Made by a program: the position numbers and the translations under genes. From contig CAVOGC010000038.1 in assembly GCA_963695105.1 (NCBI GenBank), positions 1-64,000 on the forward strand: DNA of 64,000 bases, read 5' to 3'. This DNA comes from Competibacter sp963695105. Lineage in GTDB: Bacteria; Pseudomonadota; Gammaproteobacteria; Competibacterales; Competibacteraceae. This document shows, piece after piece, positions 44,686 through 54,194 of this stretch. Numbering within the stretch: the stretch's first letter is position 1; the number at the start of each line of letters is the position of its first letter. The notes under the pieces are model-generated. The model was not told the DNA's origin. It ran no database searches and saw only the letters and a program-made list of their open reading frames with translations.

Positions 44686-45987
44686 TCACACCGCCGGGAT
44701 TGCTAAGCCCGAGCGCACCCATTCCGCTTGCAAGCCATCCCGGCGGCGGAGCAGATCCATATTGCCGCGCGACGTGCGCACCTCGATCAACCATTCTCCC
44801 GCCGGTCCGATCTGTTCACCCACCACGGCGTCCAGACTGAACAGGCGGGCTCGCAACCGGGCCGCCGCCGGGGGCAGACACAACCAACCATGCATGGTCT
44901 CGCCCCGCAGCCGCTCGGCCAGCGCCGCGACCAGCAGATCGGTTCCCGTACCGGACGCCGCCGACAGCCAGACGGCTCGTGGTTGCCCTTCGGCATCCCG
45001 CTCCAGCCGGGGAGGCTCACCCGTCAGATCGATCTTGTTGAACACCTGCAAGCGGGGCACTTCCGCCGCGCCGATCTCCGCCAACACGGCGTCCACCTGG
45101 ACGATGGTGCCGTCTCGATCCGGATGGCCGACATCAATCACCTGCAGCAGCAGGCTGGCTTCACAGGTCTCCCGCAACGTCGAGCGGAAAGCCGCCACCA
45201 ACTCGTGCGGTAGACGGTTCACGAAACCTACGGTATCGGCCAGCACAACCGGTTCGGCGCCCGGCAGATCCAGCCGCCGCAGCGTTGGGTCCAGGGTAGC
45301 GAACAATTGATCCGCCACATAGACGCCCGCCTGGGTCAGGGCATTGAACAGGGTGGATTTACCCGCGTTGGTGTAGCCGACCAGCGAGACCGTCGGCAAG
45401 TCGGCCTTGCGCCGGGTCCGCCGCCCCTGTTCGCGTTGCCGCTCGACCCGGTCCAGACGCAGGCGTATCTGTCGTATCCGGTCGGCCAGCAGGCGACGGT
45501 CGGTTTCAAGCTGGGTTTCACCGGGACCACGCAGCCCGATGCCGCCGCGTTGCCGCTCCAGGTGGGTCCAGCCGCGCACCAGCCGGGTGGACAGGTGGCG
45601 CAACTGCGCCAATTCCACTTGCAGTTTGCCTTCGAAACTGCGCGCCCGCTGGGCGAAGATATCCAGGATCAGGCCGGTGCGATCCAGAACCCGACATTGT
45701 AGCAGAGCTTCCAGATTGCGCTCCTGGCTGGGCGACAGGGCGTGATCGAAAATAACCAGTTCCGCCCCACCGCACTGCGTCGCCTCCCGGATTTCCTCGG
45801 CCTTGCCGCTGCCGACAAACAAACGGGGATCCGGCGCCCGCCGCCGTCCGGTAACCAGCCCCGCGCACTCCGCGCCGGCCGATGCGGCCAGATCCTGAAA
45901 CTCGGCGAAGTCCTGACTGCTTTCAGGCTTTTCCAGTTGCAGATGCACCAAAATAGCACGTTCGCCGCCGCGCGGACGCTCGAACAA
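44686..45987 (-). CDS. hflX: Ribosome-splitting GTPase HflX
   Basis: This 433-residue OBG-like GTPase rescues stalled 70S ribosomes by splitting subunits. The HflX N-domain (LVTGRRRAPDPRLFVGSGKAEEI) precedes a coil with GIGLRGPGETQLETDRR and the G domain: G1 GYTNAGKST, G3 DTVGF, G4 NKIDL. It lies between hfq and hflK, the conserved order. Confidence 0.96.
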   Translation of the reverse strand: MFERPRGGERAILVHLQLEKPESSQDFAEFQDLAASAGAECAGLVTGRRRAPDPRLFVGSGKAEEIREATQCGGAELVIFDHALSPSQERNLEALLQCRVLDRTGLILDIFAQRARSFEGKLQVELAQLRHLSTRLVRGWTHLERQRGGIGLRGPGETQLETDRRLLADRIRQIRLRLDRVERQREQGRRTRRKADLPTVSLVGYTNAGKSTLFNALTQAGVYVADQLFATLDPTLRRLDLPGAEPVVLADTVGFVNRLPHELVAAFRSTLRETCEASLLLQVIDVGHPDRDGTIVQVDAVLAEIGAAEVPRLQVFNKIDLTGEPPRLERDAEGQPRAVWLSAASGTGTDLLVAALAERLRGETMHGWLCLPPAAARLRARLFSLDAVVGEQIGPAGEWLIEVRTSRGNMDLLRRRDGLQAEWVRSGLAIPAV

Positions 45988-46016
45988 ACCACCCCCCGTA
46001 ATTCCGCTCGAACCTG

Positions 46017-46271
46017 TCAGGATGGATCACCGGCGGCGCCGTTGTCATCCGTTGCCAGATTCAAGCGCACGTTGCGAACCGGCACGACCGTGGAAATGGC
46101 ATGCTTGTAGATCATTTGGCTAACACTGTTCTTGAGCAGCACCACAAACTGATCGAAAGATTCGATCTGGCCCTGCAGCTTGATCCCGTTCACCAAATAG
46201 ACCGAAACCGGAATTCGTTCCTTGCGCAGTGCATTCAAGAACGGTTCCTGAAGGGAATGACCTTTCGCCAT
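46017..46271 (-). CDS. hfq: RNA chaperone Hfq
   Basis: This 84-residue Sm-like RNA chaperone forms a hexamer that pairs small RNAs with mRNAs. Sm1 is in NGIKLQGQIESFDQFVVLLKN and Sm2 in YKHAISTVVP; the N-terminus MAKGHSLQEPFLNALRKERI matches proximal-face residues Q8 and F42-type positions. The C-terminal tail is short and acidic. It lies about 230 bp downstream of miaA; that gap shows no gene and no obvious terminator. Confidence 0.97.
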   Translation of the reverse strand: MAKGHSLQEPFLNALRKERIPVSVYLVNGIKLQGQIESFDQFVVLLKNSVSQMIYKHAISTVVPVRNVRLNLATDDNGAAGDPS

Positions 46272-46502
46272 TACGATTCTCCCTTGTTGTTATAGGCCCG
46301 AAACATACAAAAAATCTTAAGCATTCTTGAAATAATCCAAAACCGCGGCCGCCACGCACGATGCGTGCCCGCCCCCCCAGAAATGCCCCTCGAACCGGTT
46401 CACCACGTTCCCATAATGTATTCGCGGGAATAACCCAGTTAACCCAAGAGTATCGCGCCCGCGCCGACGGCGAAACAGCGGCCAACCCAAAACGCTCGCA
46501 TA

Positions 46503-47504
46503 TTAGCACAAGCACCCCATGCCCTTGGAAAAAAACCCGCGCGCCCGCAACTCGATGACGGCCTGCTCCAGCAACTGCTGCTGGCCGCTATCCAGCCATG
46601 TCGCCGCGGCATCCGCGCGCAACCAGGTCAACTGTCGCTTGGCGAACTGGCGGGTGGCCGCAATGGCGCGCTCGACCATCTCCACGCGATCCAGCAAGCC
46701 ATCCAGGTACTCCCAAACCTGCCGATATCCCACCGCCCGCATCGAGGGTTTGGTCAAATCCAGGTCGCGGCGCGCGCGCAGGCGCTCCACCTCGGCAATG
46801 AAACCCTGCTCCAGCATGAGCTGAAACCGGTATTGAATGCGGTCATGCAAAACCCGCCGATCCGCCGGAGCCAAAATCAGCTTGACGACTTGGAACGGTA
46901 ATGTTTCGTCGCATGGCCGGGCGCAAAGTTCCGTCAGCGGACACCCGGTCAGTTCGTATACTTCCAGCGCCCGCTGGATCCGCTGGGCGTCGTGGGGATG
47001 GATCCGCGCGGCGGCGGCCGGATCGCACCGCGCCAGCCGGCCATGCACCGCCGCGCTACCGCGCTCGACCATCTCCTCCACCAGCCGGGCGCGAACCGTT
47101 GGATCGGCGACCGGCAGTTCCGCCAAACCCCGCTCCAGGGCTCGAAAATACAGCATGGTGCCACCGACCAACAGCGGGAAACGGCCGTCAGCCTGAATGG
47201 CGGCGATCTCGGCCAGCGCGTCGGCCCGAAACCGGCCGGCGGAATAAGCCTCGGCGGGATCGAGAATATCCACCAGCCGGTGCGGAGCGAGGCGCAAGGT
47301 GTCCGCATCAGGCTTGGCCGTACCGATGTCCATTCCCCGGTAGACCAGCGCCGAATCCACGCTAACGATCTCGAACGGCAACCGTTGGGTCAAAGCCACC
47401 GCCAGCGCGGTTTTGCCGGAAGCAGTCGGCCCCATCAGGAACAGCACCGGCGGGCGCGGATCGGCCCGTTCACGATCCGCCTTCAGGCTCGTCTCACCCA
47501 TCAT
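46503..47504 (-). CDS. miaA: tRNA dimethylallyltransferase MiaA
   Basis: This 333-residue enzyme adds a dimethylallyl group to A37 of tRNAs reading UNN codons. P-loop GPTASGKTALAVAL, SVDSALVYRGMDIGTAKP, DILDPAEAYSAG and the catalytic region are present. It is encoded 22 bp after mutL, as usual. The C-terminus ends SKGMGCLC. The start may be the second ATG, one codon later. Confidence 0.96.
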   Translation of the reverse strand: MMGETSLKADRERADPRPPVLFLMGPTASGKTALAVALTQRLPFEIVSVDSALVYRGMDIGTAKPDADTLRLAPHRLVDILDPAEAYSAGRFRADALAEIAAIQADGRFPLLVGGTMLYFRALERGLAELPVADPTVRARLVEEMVERGSAAVHGRLARCDPAAAARIHPHDAQRIQRALEVYELTGCPLTELCARPCDETLPFQVVKLILAPADRRVLHDRIQYRFQLMLEQGFIAEVERLRARRDLDLTKPSMRAVGYRQVWEYLDGLLDRVEMVERAIAATRQFAKRQLTWLRADAAATWLDSGQQQLLEQAVIELRARGFFSKGMGCLC

Positions 47505-47526
47505 CGCCGACCTTAACGCCCCACGC

Positions 47527-49323
47527 TCAGCGCCCGCGCCGAAACAGCCGATCCAGCTCGTCCACCGTCAGTTGCACCCAAGTGGGTCGACCGTGATTGC
47601 ACTGACCGCCGTGATCGGTACGCTCCATGTCACGCAGCAGGGCATTCATTTCCAGCAGGTTGAGCGGCCGGTTGGCGCGTATGGCGCCGTGACAGGACAG
47701 ACTGGCCAGCAACGCCTGGTTAGCGCTCTCCGGCCGGTCGCTGGTTTCGTGCGCCGCCAGATCGGCCAACATGTCGCGCACCATCCCGGCGATGTCGGTA
47801 TCCGCCAGCAGCGTTGGAACCTGTCGCACCGCCAGGGTTTCCGGTCCCAATACCGCCACGTCCAGACCGGACCGGGCGAACAGCGCGCCGTGCTCCTCGA
47901 CCAACTGGCGCTCCCTGGGACCAACCGCGAGGGTCACCGGCACCAGCAACGTCTGGGCTTTGACCGTGCCTTCCGCCTGCAAGCGCTTCAAGCGTTCGTA
48001 CAGGATGCGTTCGTGCGCGGCGTGCATGTCCACCACCACCAGCCCAGCGGCGTTTTCCGCCAGCACATAGCAGCCGTGCAACTGGCCGAGCGCGTAGCCC
48101 AGCGGCGGTCCTTCGGCGGCGGCGGCGGGAAAGGGGTCGGCCGAAACCGGTTCGGGCTCCGAAGACGAGTGCATCCGACCGTAAACCGCCATCTGTTCGT
48201 CCACTCGCAACGGCAACCCCGGCTGGCGGGCCTCCCAGCGATCCGCCGGAACGGGTCCGCTGCCCATTGGTCGCAAGCGCTCACCGGCTTGGACGACCGG
48301 TTGCGGCGCCGTGCCGGGCCTGATCTCGGCCAGCGCCGCCTGCACGGCGCGGCGGATGAATTCGTGGACGAGCGCACTTTCCCGAAAACGCACTTCATGC
48401 TTGGCGGGGTGAGCGTTGACATCGACCCGATCAGGATCGATATCCAGATAGAGCACGACCGCCGGTTGACGATCCTGATAGAGGATATCCCGATAGGACT
48501 GCCGGACCGCGTGCGCCATGATCCGGTCGCGCACCGGTCGGCCGTTGACGAAAAAATACTGCAAGTCCGCTTGAGCGCGCGACACGGCCGGCAAGCCCAA
48601 CCAACCCGTTAACCGCAAACCGGTCTCGGCACGGTCGACCCACACGCTGGCCGCGCCGAATTCCCGGCCGCACAACTCCGCCAGCCGCCGGACGCCGGCT
48701 TCCCGGTCGGGCGCCGGCTCCAGGCGCAACACCGCGCGCTGGTTGTGCCACAGGTGGAACCCAACCGCGAACCGACTCAGCGCTAGGCGGCGGACCCCTT
48801 CTTCGATATGGCCGAATTCGGTGCGCTCGGCACGCAGGAACTTGCGCCGGGCGGGAACGTTGAAGAACAGCTCGCGCACCTCGACGGTGGCGCCAATCGG
48901 ATGCGATGCCGGAACCGGCTCGCCGAAGGTATCGCCGCCGTCGCCGCCGATGCGCCAACCGCTGTCCTGACCGGCGACGCGGGAGGTCAAGGTCAGCCGC
49001 GACACCGAGGCGATGCTGGGCAGCGCCTCGCCGCGAAAACCCAGACTGGCGACCTGTTGGAGATCCTCGAAGCTGGCGATCTTGCTGGTGGCGTGGCGGG
49101 CCAGCGCCAGCCCCAGTTGGTCGGGAGCGATGCCGTCGCCGTCGTCGCGCACCCGAATCAACCGTATCCCACCCTGCTCCACTTCAACGGCGATGCGGGT
49201 CGCCCCGGCGTCCAGGCTATTTTCCATCAGTTCCTTGACGACCGCCGCCGGGCGTTCGACCACCTCGCCGGCGGCGATCTGGCTGACCAGTTGCGGCGGC
49301 AACCGCCGGATGCTCGTGCTCAC
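47527..49323 (-). CDS. mutL: DNA mismatch repair protein MutL
   Basis: This 598-residue GHKL ATPase couples MutS mismatch recognition to downstream repair. Motifs: SQIAAGEVVERPAAVVKELM, NSLDAGATRI, RVRDDGDGI, ATSKI and GFRGEALPSIASVSR. The C-terminal dimerisation domain starts near residue 415 (LGYALGQLHGCYVLAENAAG); no metal-binding DQHAxxER endonuclease motif is seen (DMHAAHER is present, but the other required motifs are not visible), as in MutH-using gammaproteobacteria. The start is GTG 49323 (STSIRRLPPQL); upstream codons extend into bamC's 3' region and should not be included. No clear ribosome binding site. Confidence 0.95.
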   Translation of the reverse strand: MSTSIRRLPPQLVSQIAAGEVVERPAAVVKELMENSLDAGATRIAVEVEQGGIRLIRVRDDGDGIAPDQLGLALARHATSKIASFEDLQQVASLGFRGEALPSIASVSRLTLTSRVAGQDSGWRIGGDGGDTFGEPVPASHPIGATVEVRELFFNVPARRKFLRAERTEFGHIEEGVRRLALSRFAVGFHLWHNQRAVLRLEPAPDREAGVRRLAELCGREFGAASVWVDRAETGLRLTGWLGLPAVSRAQADLQYFFVNGRPVRDRIMAHAVRQSYRDILYQDRQPAVVLYLDIDPDRVDVNAHPAKHEVRFRESALVHEFIRRAVQAALAEIRPGTAPQPVVQAGERLRPMGSGPVPADRWEARQPGLPLRVDEQMAVYGRMHSSSEPEPVSADPFPAAAAEGPPLGYALGQLHGCYVLAENAAGLVVVDMHAAHERILYERLKRLQAEGTVKAQTLLVPVTLAVGPRERQLVEEHGALFARSGLDVAVLGPETLAVRQVPTLLADTDIAGMVRDMLADLAAHETSDRPESANQALLASLSCHGAIRANRPLNLLEMNALLRDMERTDHGGQCNHGRPTWVQLTVDELDRLFRRGR

Positions 49324-49362
49324 CGTGAGGAGAATCCCGCGACGGGTGGAGAGATGGCGGGA

Positions 49363-49411
49363 TAGCGAATCGCGAGGTGGCGGGTTTAATCGCCACCTCG
49401 CCAGCTCGCTA
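49363..49411 (-). other. Large hairpin between bamC stop and mutL start
   Basis: An 11-bp perfect stem GCGAGGTGGCG / CGCCACCTCGC (49372-49382 and 49391-49401) is enclosed by a second 6-bp stem TAGCGA / TCGCTA (49363-49368, 49406-49411). It starts immediately after the bamC stop and ends about 40 nt before the mutL GTG. No T-run follows, so it is not a simple terminator; it may protect the bamC 3' end or act on mutL translation. Confidence 0.6.
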
Positions 49412-50596
49412 TTACTTGATGACCTGTTGCAAGGCTTCCAGCACCTGCCTGGCCCCGACTGAATCATCGGGTTGGTCGTTGCTGTTGCGAACCACCACCA
49501 GCGTGCGCGCGCCCTGACCCGCCAACCGAACCCGGTAGCGGGTTCCCACCGCCGGTGCTTCCGGCTTGCCGCGCCAGAAGGCCAGCTTGGAGAAGAAGCC
49601 TTGGTCGCTACCCGGTTTCTGGTTCTCCTTTTCGGGGTCGCGGTACTCGACCACGTACAGGCCCTGACCACGGTTCTGTTCCTCCACCGCGTAATTGCTG
49701 CCATCCAGCGCCAGCCCCACCAATCGCCAAGCCCGGGAGTAATCCTCGTCGATGACCAACTGGCTCTCGCCGCCCTGCTCGACCAGGCGTGTGCGCGGTC
49801 CCGCGGTCGCGGCCGCCCTGGCCTGCTCGGTCTCGGCCCGCCTCTCCGACGCACCCAGGTAGACCGTCAGCCGGCTGAGCATTTCGGCTTCCAACTCCGG
49901 ATCGGAGGGTCGCCGCTGCCAAATGTAGGCATTGCTGGCGCTGGCGGACGTACCGCCGACCGCCACTTCCTCCACCCCATAATGGGTCAGATACAGATCC
50001 GTAACCTTGTCGTCCGAGGCGCGTTCGAGCCGGACCCGGAATTTATCGCGGGTCGGCGCCGAGTAGAGGATATCCAAATACTTTTTCAGCAGGCCGCGCA
50101 GACCGTCCTGGGGAATATCGGCGCGGTTTTCCACCCAGTCGGTCTCCATGATGCCGATGGTGGGATCGTCGCGCTTCAAGACAAAACCGTTGCTGGTCCA
50201 GAACTCCCGAACCTTGGACCAAACCTGATCGGTGGGCGCCGCGATCGCCAGCCAGCGTTGGTTGCCATCCTGTTCCAGGGTAATGCCCGGCTGCGGCGGC
50301 AGCACCGCTTCGGGCGCGCGGGCACGCGATTGCGGCCCGCCGCGCTCGCTGGCGTAGGTCGACAGGCTGGCCGAACCCGCCGGGTTGAGTTCCGGCACCA
50401 GCAAGGTGTCGTCGATGGTGGACGAGGTAAGATCCGGCGGGATTTCCAGCGGCTGCGACACCGTGCTTTGCCGGTAATCCGGCCGCCGATCCGGCAGCAG
50501 GGTATCGAAGCTGGTGGAACAACCCGAAGAAACCGCCAGGACGATGGCGGCAAGCGCGGTCGCGCGCCAGAGGGAAAACGAAAATCGAATTATCAT
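49412..50596 (-). CDS. bamC: Outer membrane assembly lipoprotein BamC
   Basis: This 394-residue lipoprotein of the BAM complex helps insert beta-barrels in the outer membrane. Signal peptide ends with lipobox VSSGC; the unstructured N-terminal part (DRRPDYRQSTVSQPLEIPPD) contacts BamD in known structures; two helix-grip domains follow (about 105-215 and 265-390). The longer in-frame TTG start is less likely than ATG 50596. It follows dapA directly (dapA stop 4 bp upstream), the standard dapA-bamC arrangement. Confidence 0.92.
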   Translation of the reverse strand: MIIRFSFSLWRATALAAIVLAVSSGCSTSFDTLLPDRRPDYRQSTVSQPLEIPPDLTSSTIDDTLLVPELNPAGSASLSTYASERGGPQSRARAPEAVLPPQPGITLEQDGNQRWLAIAAPTDQVWSKVREFWTSNGFVLKRDDPTIGIMETDWVENRADIPQDGLRGLLKKYLDILYSAPTRDKFRVRLERASDDKVTDLYLTHYGVEEVAVGGTSASASNAYIWQRRPSDPELEAEMLSRLTVYLGASERRAETEQARAAATAGPRTRLVEQGGESQLVIDEDYSRAWRLVGLALDGSNYAVEEQNRGQGLYVVEYRDPEKENQKPGSDQGFFSKLAFWRGKPEAPAVGTRYRVRLAGQGARTLVVVRNSNDQPDDSVGARQVLEALQQVIK

Positions 50597-50600
50597 GGTG

Positions 50601-51479
50601 TTATCCAATCACTCCCGCCTGCCGCATCGCCGCCAGCACCGCCGGTTGCAAGGACTCGGACAGCGGCGTCAGCGGCAACCGAATACCCGGCGGAATCAGG
50701 TCCAACTGGCCAACCGCCCATTTCACCGGGATCGGGTTGGATTCAAGGAACAGCGCCTTGTGCAGTCCGGCCAACCGGCTGTCGATGGTTTCGGTCCGGG
50801 TACAGTCGCCGGCCAGCGCGGCGGCGCACATTTCGTGCATGGCGCGAGGCGCGACGTTGGCGGTGACCGAAATCGTCCCCTTGGCGCCGTTGAGAATCGC
50901 CTCGGCGGCAATACCGTCCTCGCCGCTGTAGACATCCATGCGGTCGCCGAGGCGCTTCACCAGTTCCCGAATGCGCTCGATGCTGCCGCTGGCTTCCTTG
51001 ATGCCGACGATGTTGGGAATATCGGCCAGCCGCTCGACAGTTTCCGGCTTCATGTCGCAGGCGGTGCGGCCGGGCACGTTGTACAGAATCTGCGGAATCG
51101 CCACGCTGTCGGCAATCAGCTTGTAGTGTTGATACAAGCCTTCCTGCGTGGGCTTGTTGTAATAGGGAGTCACCAGCAGGCAACCGTCGGCGCCGGCCTC
51201 CATGGCGTGCTGGGTTAGATGCAGCGCCTCGCGGGTGGAGTTGGCGCCGGTACCGGCGATCACCGGAATCCGCCCCTTGACCTGCCCCACCACCTTGCGG
51301 ATCACCGCGATGTGTTCCTCATAATCGAGCGTCGCCGATTCGCCGGTGGTGCCTACCGCGATGATGGCGTCGGTGCCGTTGTCGATATGGAATTCCACCA
51401 GCCGCGCCAGCGCTTCGAGATCCAGCGCGCCGTCCGCGCGCATCGGGGTAACGATCGCCACCATGCTGCCACGAAACAT
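50601..51479 (-). CDS. dapA: 4-hydroxy-tetrahydrodipicolinate synthase DapA
   Basis: This 292-residue TIM-barrel aldolase condenses pyruvate with aspartate semialdehyde on the lysine/diaminopimelate path. Motifs: GTTGESATL, LVTPYYNKPTQEGLY, YNVPGRTACDM with the catalytic Tyr, and NIVGIKEASG with the Schiff-base Lys. First gene of dapA-bamC; divergent from the ACT-domain gene across 168 bp. Confidence 0.97.
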   Translation of the reverse strand: MFRGSMVAIVTPMRADGALDLEALARLVEFHIDNGTDAIIAVGTTGESATLDYEEHIAVIRKVVGQVKGRIPVIAGTGANSTREALHLTQHAMEAGADGCLLVTPYYNKPTQEGLYQHYKLIADSVAIPQILYNVPGRTACDMKPETVERLADIPNIVGIKEASGSIERIRELVKRLGDRMDVYSGEDGIAAEAILNGAKGTISVTANVAPRAMHEMCAAALAGDCTRTETIDSRLAGLHKALFLESNPIPVKWAVGQLDLIPPGIRLPLTPLSESLQPAVLAAMRQAGVIG

Positions 51480-51647
51480 AATCTTATACTCTCTAGATTT
51501 TCTAAACGATCACCGCATGGTACGGATACCGGGCAAGCTTGACAAGCGCCCGCGCGGGGCGGCGCGAGGGCGGTTTTCACCCCCGCTGGATGCCTGTACA
51601 CTGCGATTTATCGTCCCCTGGTTATTTGCCCGTAGGAAGCTCCGTCC

Positions 51648-52178
51648 GTGAAAAACTATCTGGTCGTTTCCGCCCTCGGCGAAGATCGTCCCGGTCTGGT
51701 CAACGAACTGTCCCGCGTGATCCTGGAATGCGACTGCGGCATCGTGGACAGCCGCATGACCGTGCTGGGCGGCGAGTTTGCCATCCTGCTGCTGGTCCAG
51801 GGTAACTGGAATACCCTGACCAAGTTGGAAATGCAGCTCAAGCGGCTGGAGCAGGCGCTGGACATGACCATCGTCGCCAAACGCACCGAGGGCCGCGCGC
51901 CGGCGGGCGATATCCTGCCCTACGCCGTGGAAGTGGTGGCGGTCAACCAACCGGGCATCGTCCATCACCTGGCCGGCTTTTTCGCCAGCCGCTCGATCAA
52001 CATCGAGGACATGGTCACGCGCAGTTACAGCGCGCCGCATACCGGCACGCCGATGTTCTCGGTCAACTTGGCCATCGGCATTCCGGCCAATACCCACATC
52101 GCCCTGTTGCGCGAGGAATTCCTGGATTTTTGCGACGACCTGAACCTGGACGCGGTGCTGGAACCGATCAAGGGGTAA
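51648..52178 (+). CDS. GcvR-like ACT domain protein
   Basis: This 176-residue protein contains two ACT domains (about 4-80 and 92-172): YLVVSALGEDRPGLVNELSR and VEVVAVNQPGIVHHLAGFFA. It resembles GcvR-type regulators of glycine cleavage, which bind GcvA in E. coli; no gcv genes are in the window, so its target is unknown. Start is GTG 51648, preceded by AGGAAG 9 nt upstream. It is followed by the peroxiredoxin gene at 6 bp, so the two are probably co-transcribed. Confidence 0.88.
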   Translation: MKNYLVVSALGEDRPGLVNELSRVILECDCGIVDSRMTVLGGEFAILLLVQGNWNTLTKLEMQLKRLEQALDMTIVAKRTEGRAPAGDILPYAVEVVAVNQPGIVHHLAGFFASRSINIEDMVTRSYSAPHTGTPMFSVNLAIGIPANTHIALLREEFLDFCDDLNLDAVLEPIKG

Positions 52179-52184
52179 ACCGAT

Positions 52185-52655
52185 ATGCGCGTGACCGTGG
52201 GCCAACCTGTTCCCGACTTCAGCGCCGTCGCGACCGGCGACCGGATTGTGCGGCTTTCCGAACTGCGCGGCCGCCTGGTGATCCTGTATTTCTATCCCAA
52301 GGACAACACCTCGGGCTGCACGGTTGAAGGCCAACAGTTCCGGGACCTGCACGACCGCTTCGCCGCCCTGAACGCGGTGGTGTTCGGCGCGTCGCGCGAC
52401 AGCCCGCGCAGCCACGACCGTTTCCGCGCCCAGCAAAGCTTTCCGTTTCATCTCATCGCCGACACCGACCAGACCCTGTGCCAACTGTTCGACGTGCTCA
52501 AGCCGAAAAAAATGTACGGCAAGGACGTGGTGGGCGTGGAACGCAGCACTTTCCTGATTGACGCGGAGAGTGTGCTGCGACGGGAATGGCGCAAGGTCAA
52601 ACCCGACGGCCACGCCGCCGAAGTGCTGGCGGCGGTGGAGTCCCTGGGTTCGTAA
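52185..52655 (+). CDS. Peroxiredoxin, BCP/PrxQ type
   Basis: This 156-residue thiol peroxidase has the peroxidatic Cys45 in YPKDNTSGCTVEG. The usual BCP resolving Cys five residues later is Gln here; the only other Cys is C99 (DQTLCQLFD), so it may use that as an atypical resolving residue or act as a 1-Cys enzyme. It reduces peroxides with thioredoxin in characterised relatives. Located 6 bp after the ACT-domain gene, as is common near gcvR/bcp in gammaproteobacteria. Confidence 0.92.
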   Translation: MRVTVGQPVPDFSAVATGDRIVRLSELRGRLVILYFYPKDNTSGCTVEGQQFRDLHDRFAALNAVVFGASRDSPRSHDRFRAQQSFPFHLIADTDQTLCQLFDVLKPKKMYGKDVVGVERSTFLIDAESVLRREWRKVKPDGHAAEVLAAVESLGS

Positions 52656-52739
52656 CCCGCACCGATACCCGGTCCACGCGACCGTTGTGCCTTCCTCGCA
52701 CGCCGATCTTCCCGCCCCCGCCCAACCGCAACCCGCGCC

Positions 52740-54185
52740 ATGACGCCCGATTCCGCTCCGATGCCCGAAACCGCCGCCACGCCTCTCGTGATCCATCCGG
52801 CCGACCGCCGCCTGTTCGTGCTCGACACTAACGTGCTGATGCATGATCCCACCGCTCTGTTTCGTTTCAAGGAACACGACATCCATCTGCCGATGATGGT
52901 GCTGGAGGAACTGGATCGCGCCAAGAAAGGCGTTTCCGAAGTCGCCCGCAACGTCCGCCAGGTCAGCCACCTCCTGGACGATCTGATCGCCGGCGCCAGC
53001 AAGGACGAGATCGATCGGGGTCTGCCCCTGCCCGGCCCGGCCGACCACCACGGGGAATCAACCAGCGGCCGGCTCTATTTCCAGATTCGCCCCACCCGCG
53101 TGAGCCCGCCCGCCACGCTGCCGGGCAACACCCCGGACAACGACATTCTCGGCATGGCGCTGACCCTGCAACAGGATCATCCCCGTCGTCAGGTCACCCT
53201 GGTCTCCAAGGACATCAACCTGCGGATTAAGGCCGCCATCCTCGGCATCCACGCCGAAGACTATTACAACGACCAGGTGTTGGACGACGTCAACCTCCTT
53301 TACGGCGGCACCCACAACCTGCCGGCCAGCTTTTGGGACAGCCATGGCAAGGAGATGGAATCGTGGAAGGAAAGCGGACGCACCTTCTACCGGGTCCACG
53401 GTCCCGACGCGACCCACTGGCATCCGAACCAGGGTCTGTTTCAAGCCGAAACCGACGCGGCGTTCATCGTCCGCCAGTTGCGCGACGCCGAAGCCGTTAT
53501 CGAGATCCTCCGGGACCACACCACCCCCAACCATTCGGTTTGGGGCATCACCGCCCGCAATCGCGAACAAAACTTCGCTCTCAATCTGCTGTTGGACCCG
53601 GAAATCGATTTCGTTTCCCTGCTCGGCGCCGCCGGCACGGGCAAAACGCTGCTGGCGCTGGCGGCCGGACTGGCTCAAGTGCTGGACACGAAGCACTACC
53701 GCGAGATCATCATGACCCGCGTTACCGTTCCGGTCGGCGAGGACATCGGTTTCCTGCCCGGCACCGAGGAGGAAAAAATGACCCCCTGGATGGGTGCGCT
53801 GATGGACAATCTGGAAGTGCTGGCCCCGCGGGAAGGCGGCGAATGGGGCCGTGCCGCCACCGCCGATCTACTCAGCAGCAAGATCAAGATCCGCTCTCTC
53901 AACTTCATGCGCGGTCGCACCTTTCAGAACAAGTACCTGATCATCGACGAGGCCCAGAACCTGACCTCCAAGCAGATGAAGACCCTGATCACCCGCGCCG
54001 GCCCCGGCACCAAGGTGATTTGCCTGGGCAACATCGCCCAAATCGATACCCCTTATCTGTCCGAGACCACCTCGGGCCTGACTTACGTGGTGGACCGGTT
54101 CAAGGACTGGCCGCACGGCGGCCACGTCACCCTGCGTCGCGGCGAGCGCTCGCGACTGGCCGAATTCGCGTCCGACCGGCTGTAA
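52740..54185 (+). CDS. PhoH-family protein with N-terminal PIN domain
   Basis: This 481-residue protein joins a PIN RNase domain (LFVLDTNVLMHDP with catalytic Asp; about 25-190) to a PhoH helicase/ATPase domain (LGAAGTGKTLLALAAG Walker A; YLIIDEAQN Walker B; TRAGPGTKVICLGNIAQID). PIN-PhoH proteins in other bacteria unwind and cleave RNA, often in toxin-antitoxin-like contexts, but here there is no antitoxin gene. The PIN domain carries a long insertion (about 105-125, GLPLPGPADHHGE) and the start may vary by a few residues. It is followed by cls after 9 bp. Confidence 0.93.
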   Translation: MTPDSAPMPETAATPLVIHPADRRLFVLDTNVLMHDPTALFRFKEHDIHLPMMVLEELDRAKKGVSEVARNVRQVSHLLDDLIAGASKDEIDRGLPLPGPADHHGESTSGRLYFQIRPTRVSPPATLPGNTPDNDILGMALTLQQDHPRRQVTLVSKDINLRIKAAILGIHAEDYYNDQVLDDVNLLYGGTHNLPASFWDSHGKEMESWKESGRTFYRVHGPDATHWHPNQGLFQAETDAAFIVRQLRDAEAVIEILRDHTTPNHSVWGITARNREQNFALNLLLDPEIDFVSLLGAAGTGKTLLALAAGLAQVLDTKHYREIIMTRVTVPVGEDIGFLPGTEEEKMTPWMGALMDNLEVLAPREGGEWGRAATADLLSSKIKIRSLNFMRGRTFQNKYLIIDEAQNLTSKQMKTLITRAGPGTKVICLGNIAQIDTPYLSETTSGLTYVVDRFKDWPHGGHVTLRRGERSRLAEFASDRL

Positions 54186-54194
54186 GCACCGCGC

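Noticed and set aside
46272..46502. Terminator or sRNA between miaA and hfq
   Set aside because: No stable stem with T-run or gene-like feature was recognisable in this 231-bp gap.
49324..49854. N-terminal extension of MutL upstream of GTG 49323
   Set aside because: It reads through the 3' end of bamC in another frame and is not similar to any MutL N-terminus.
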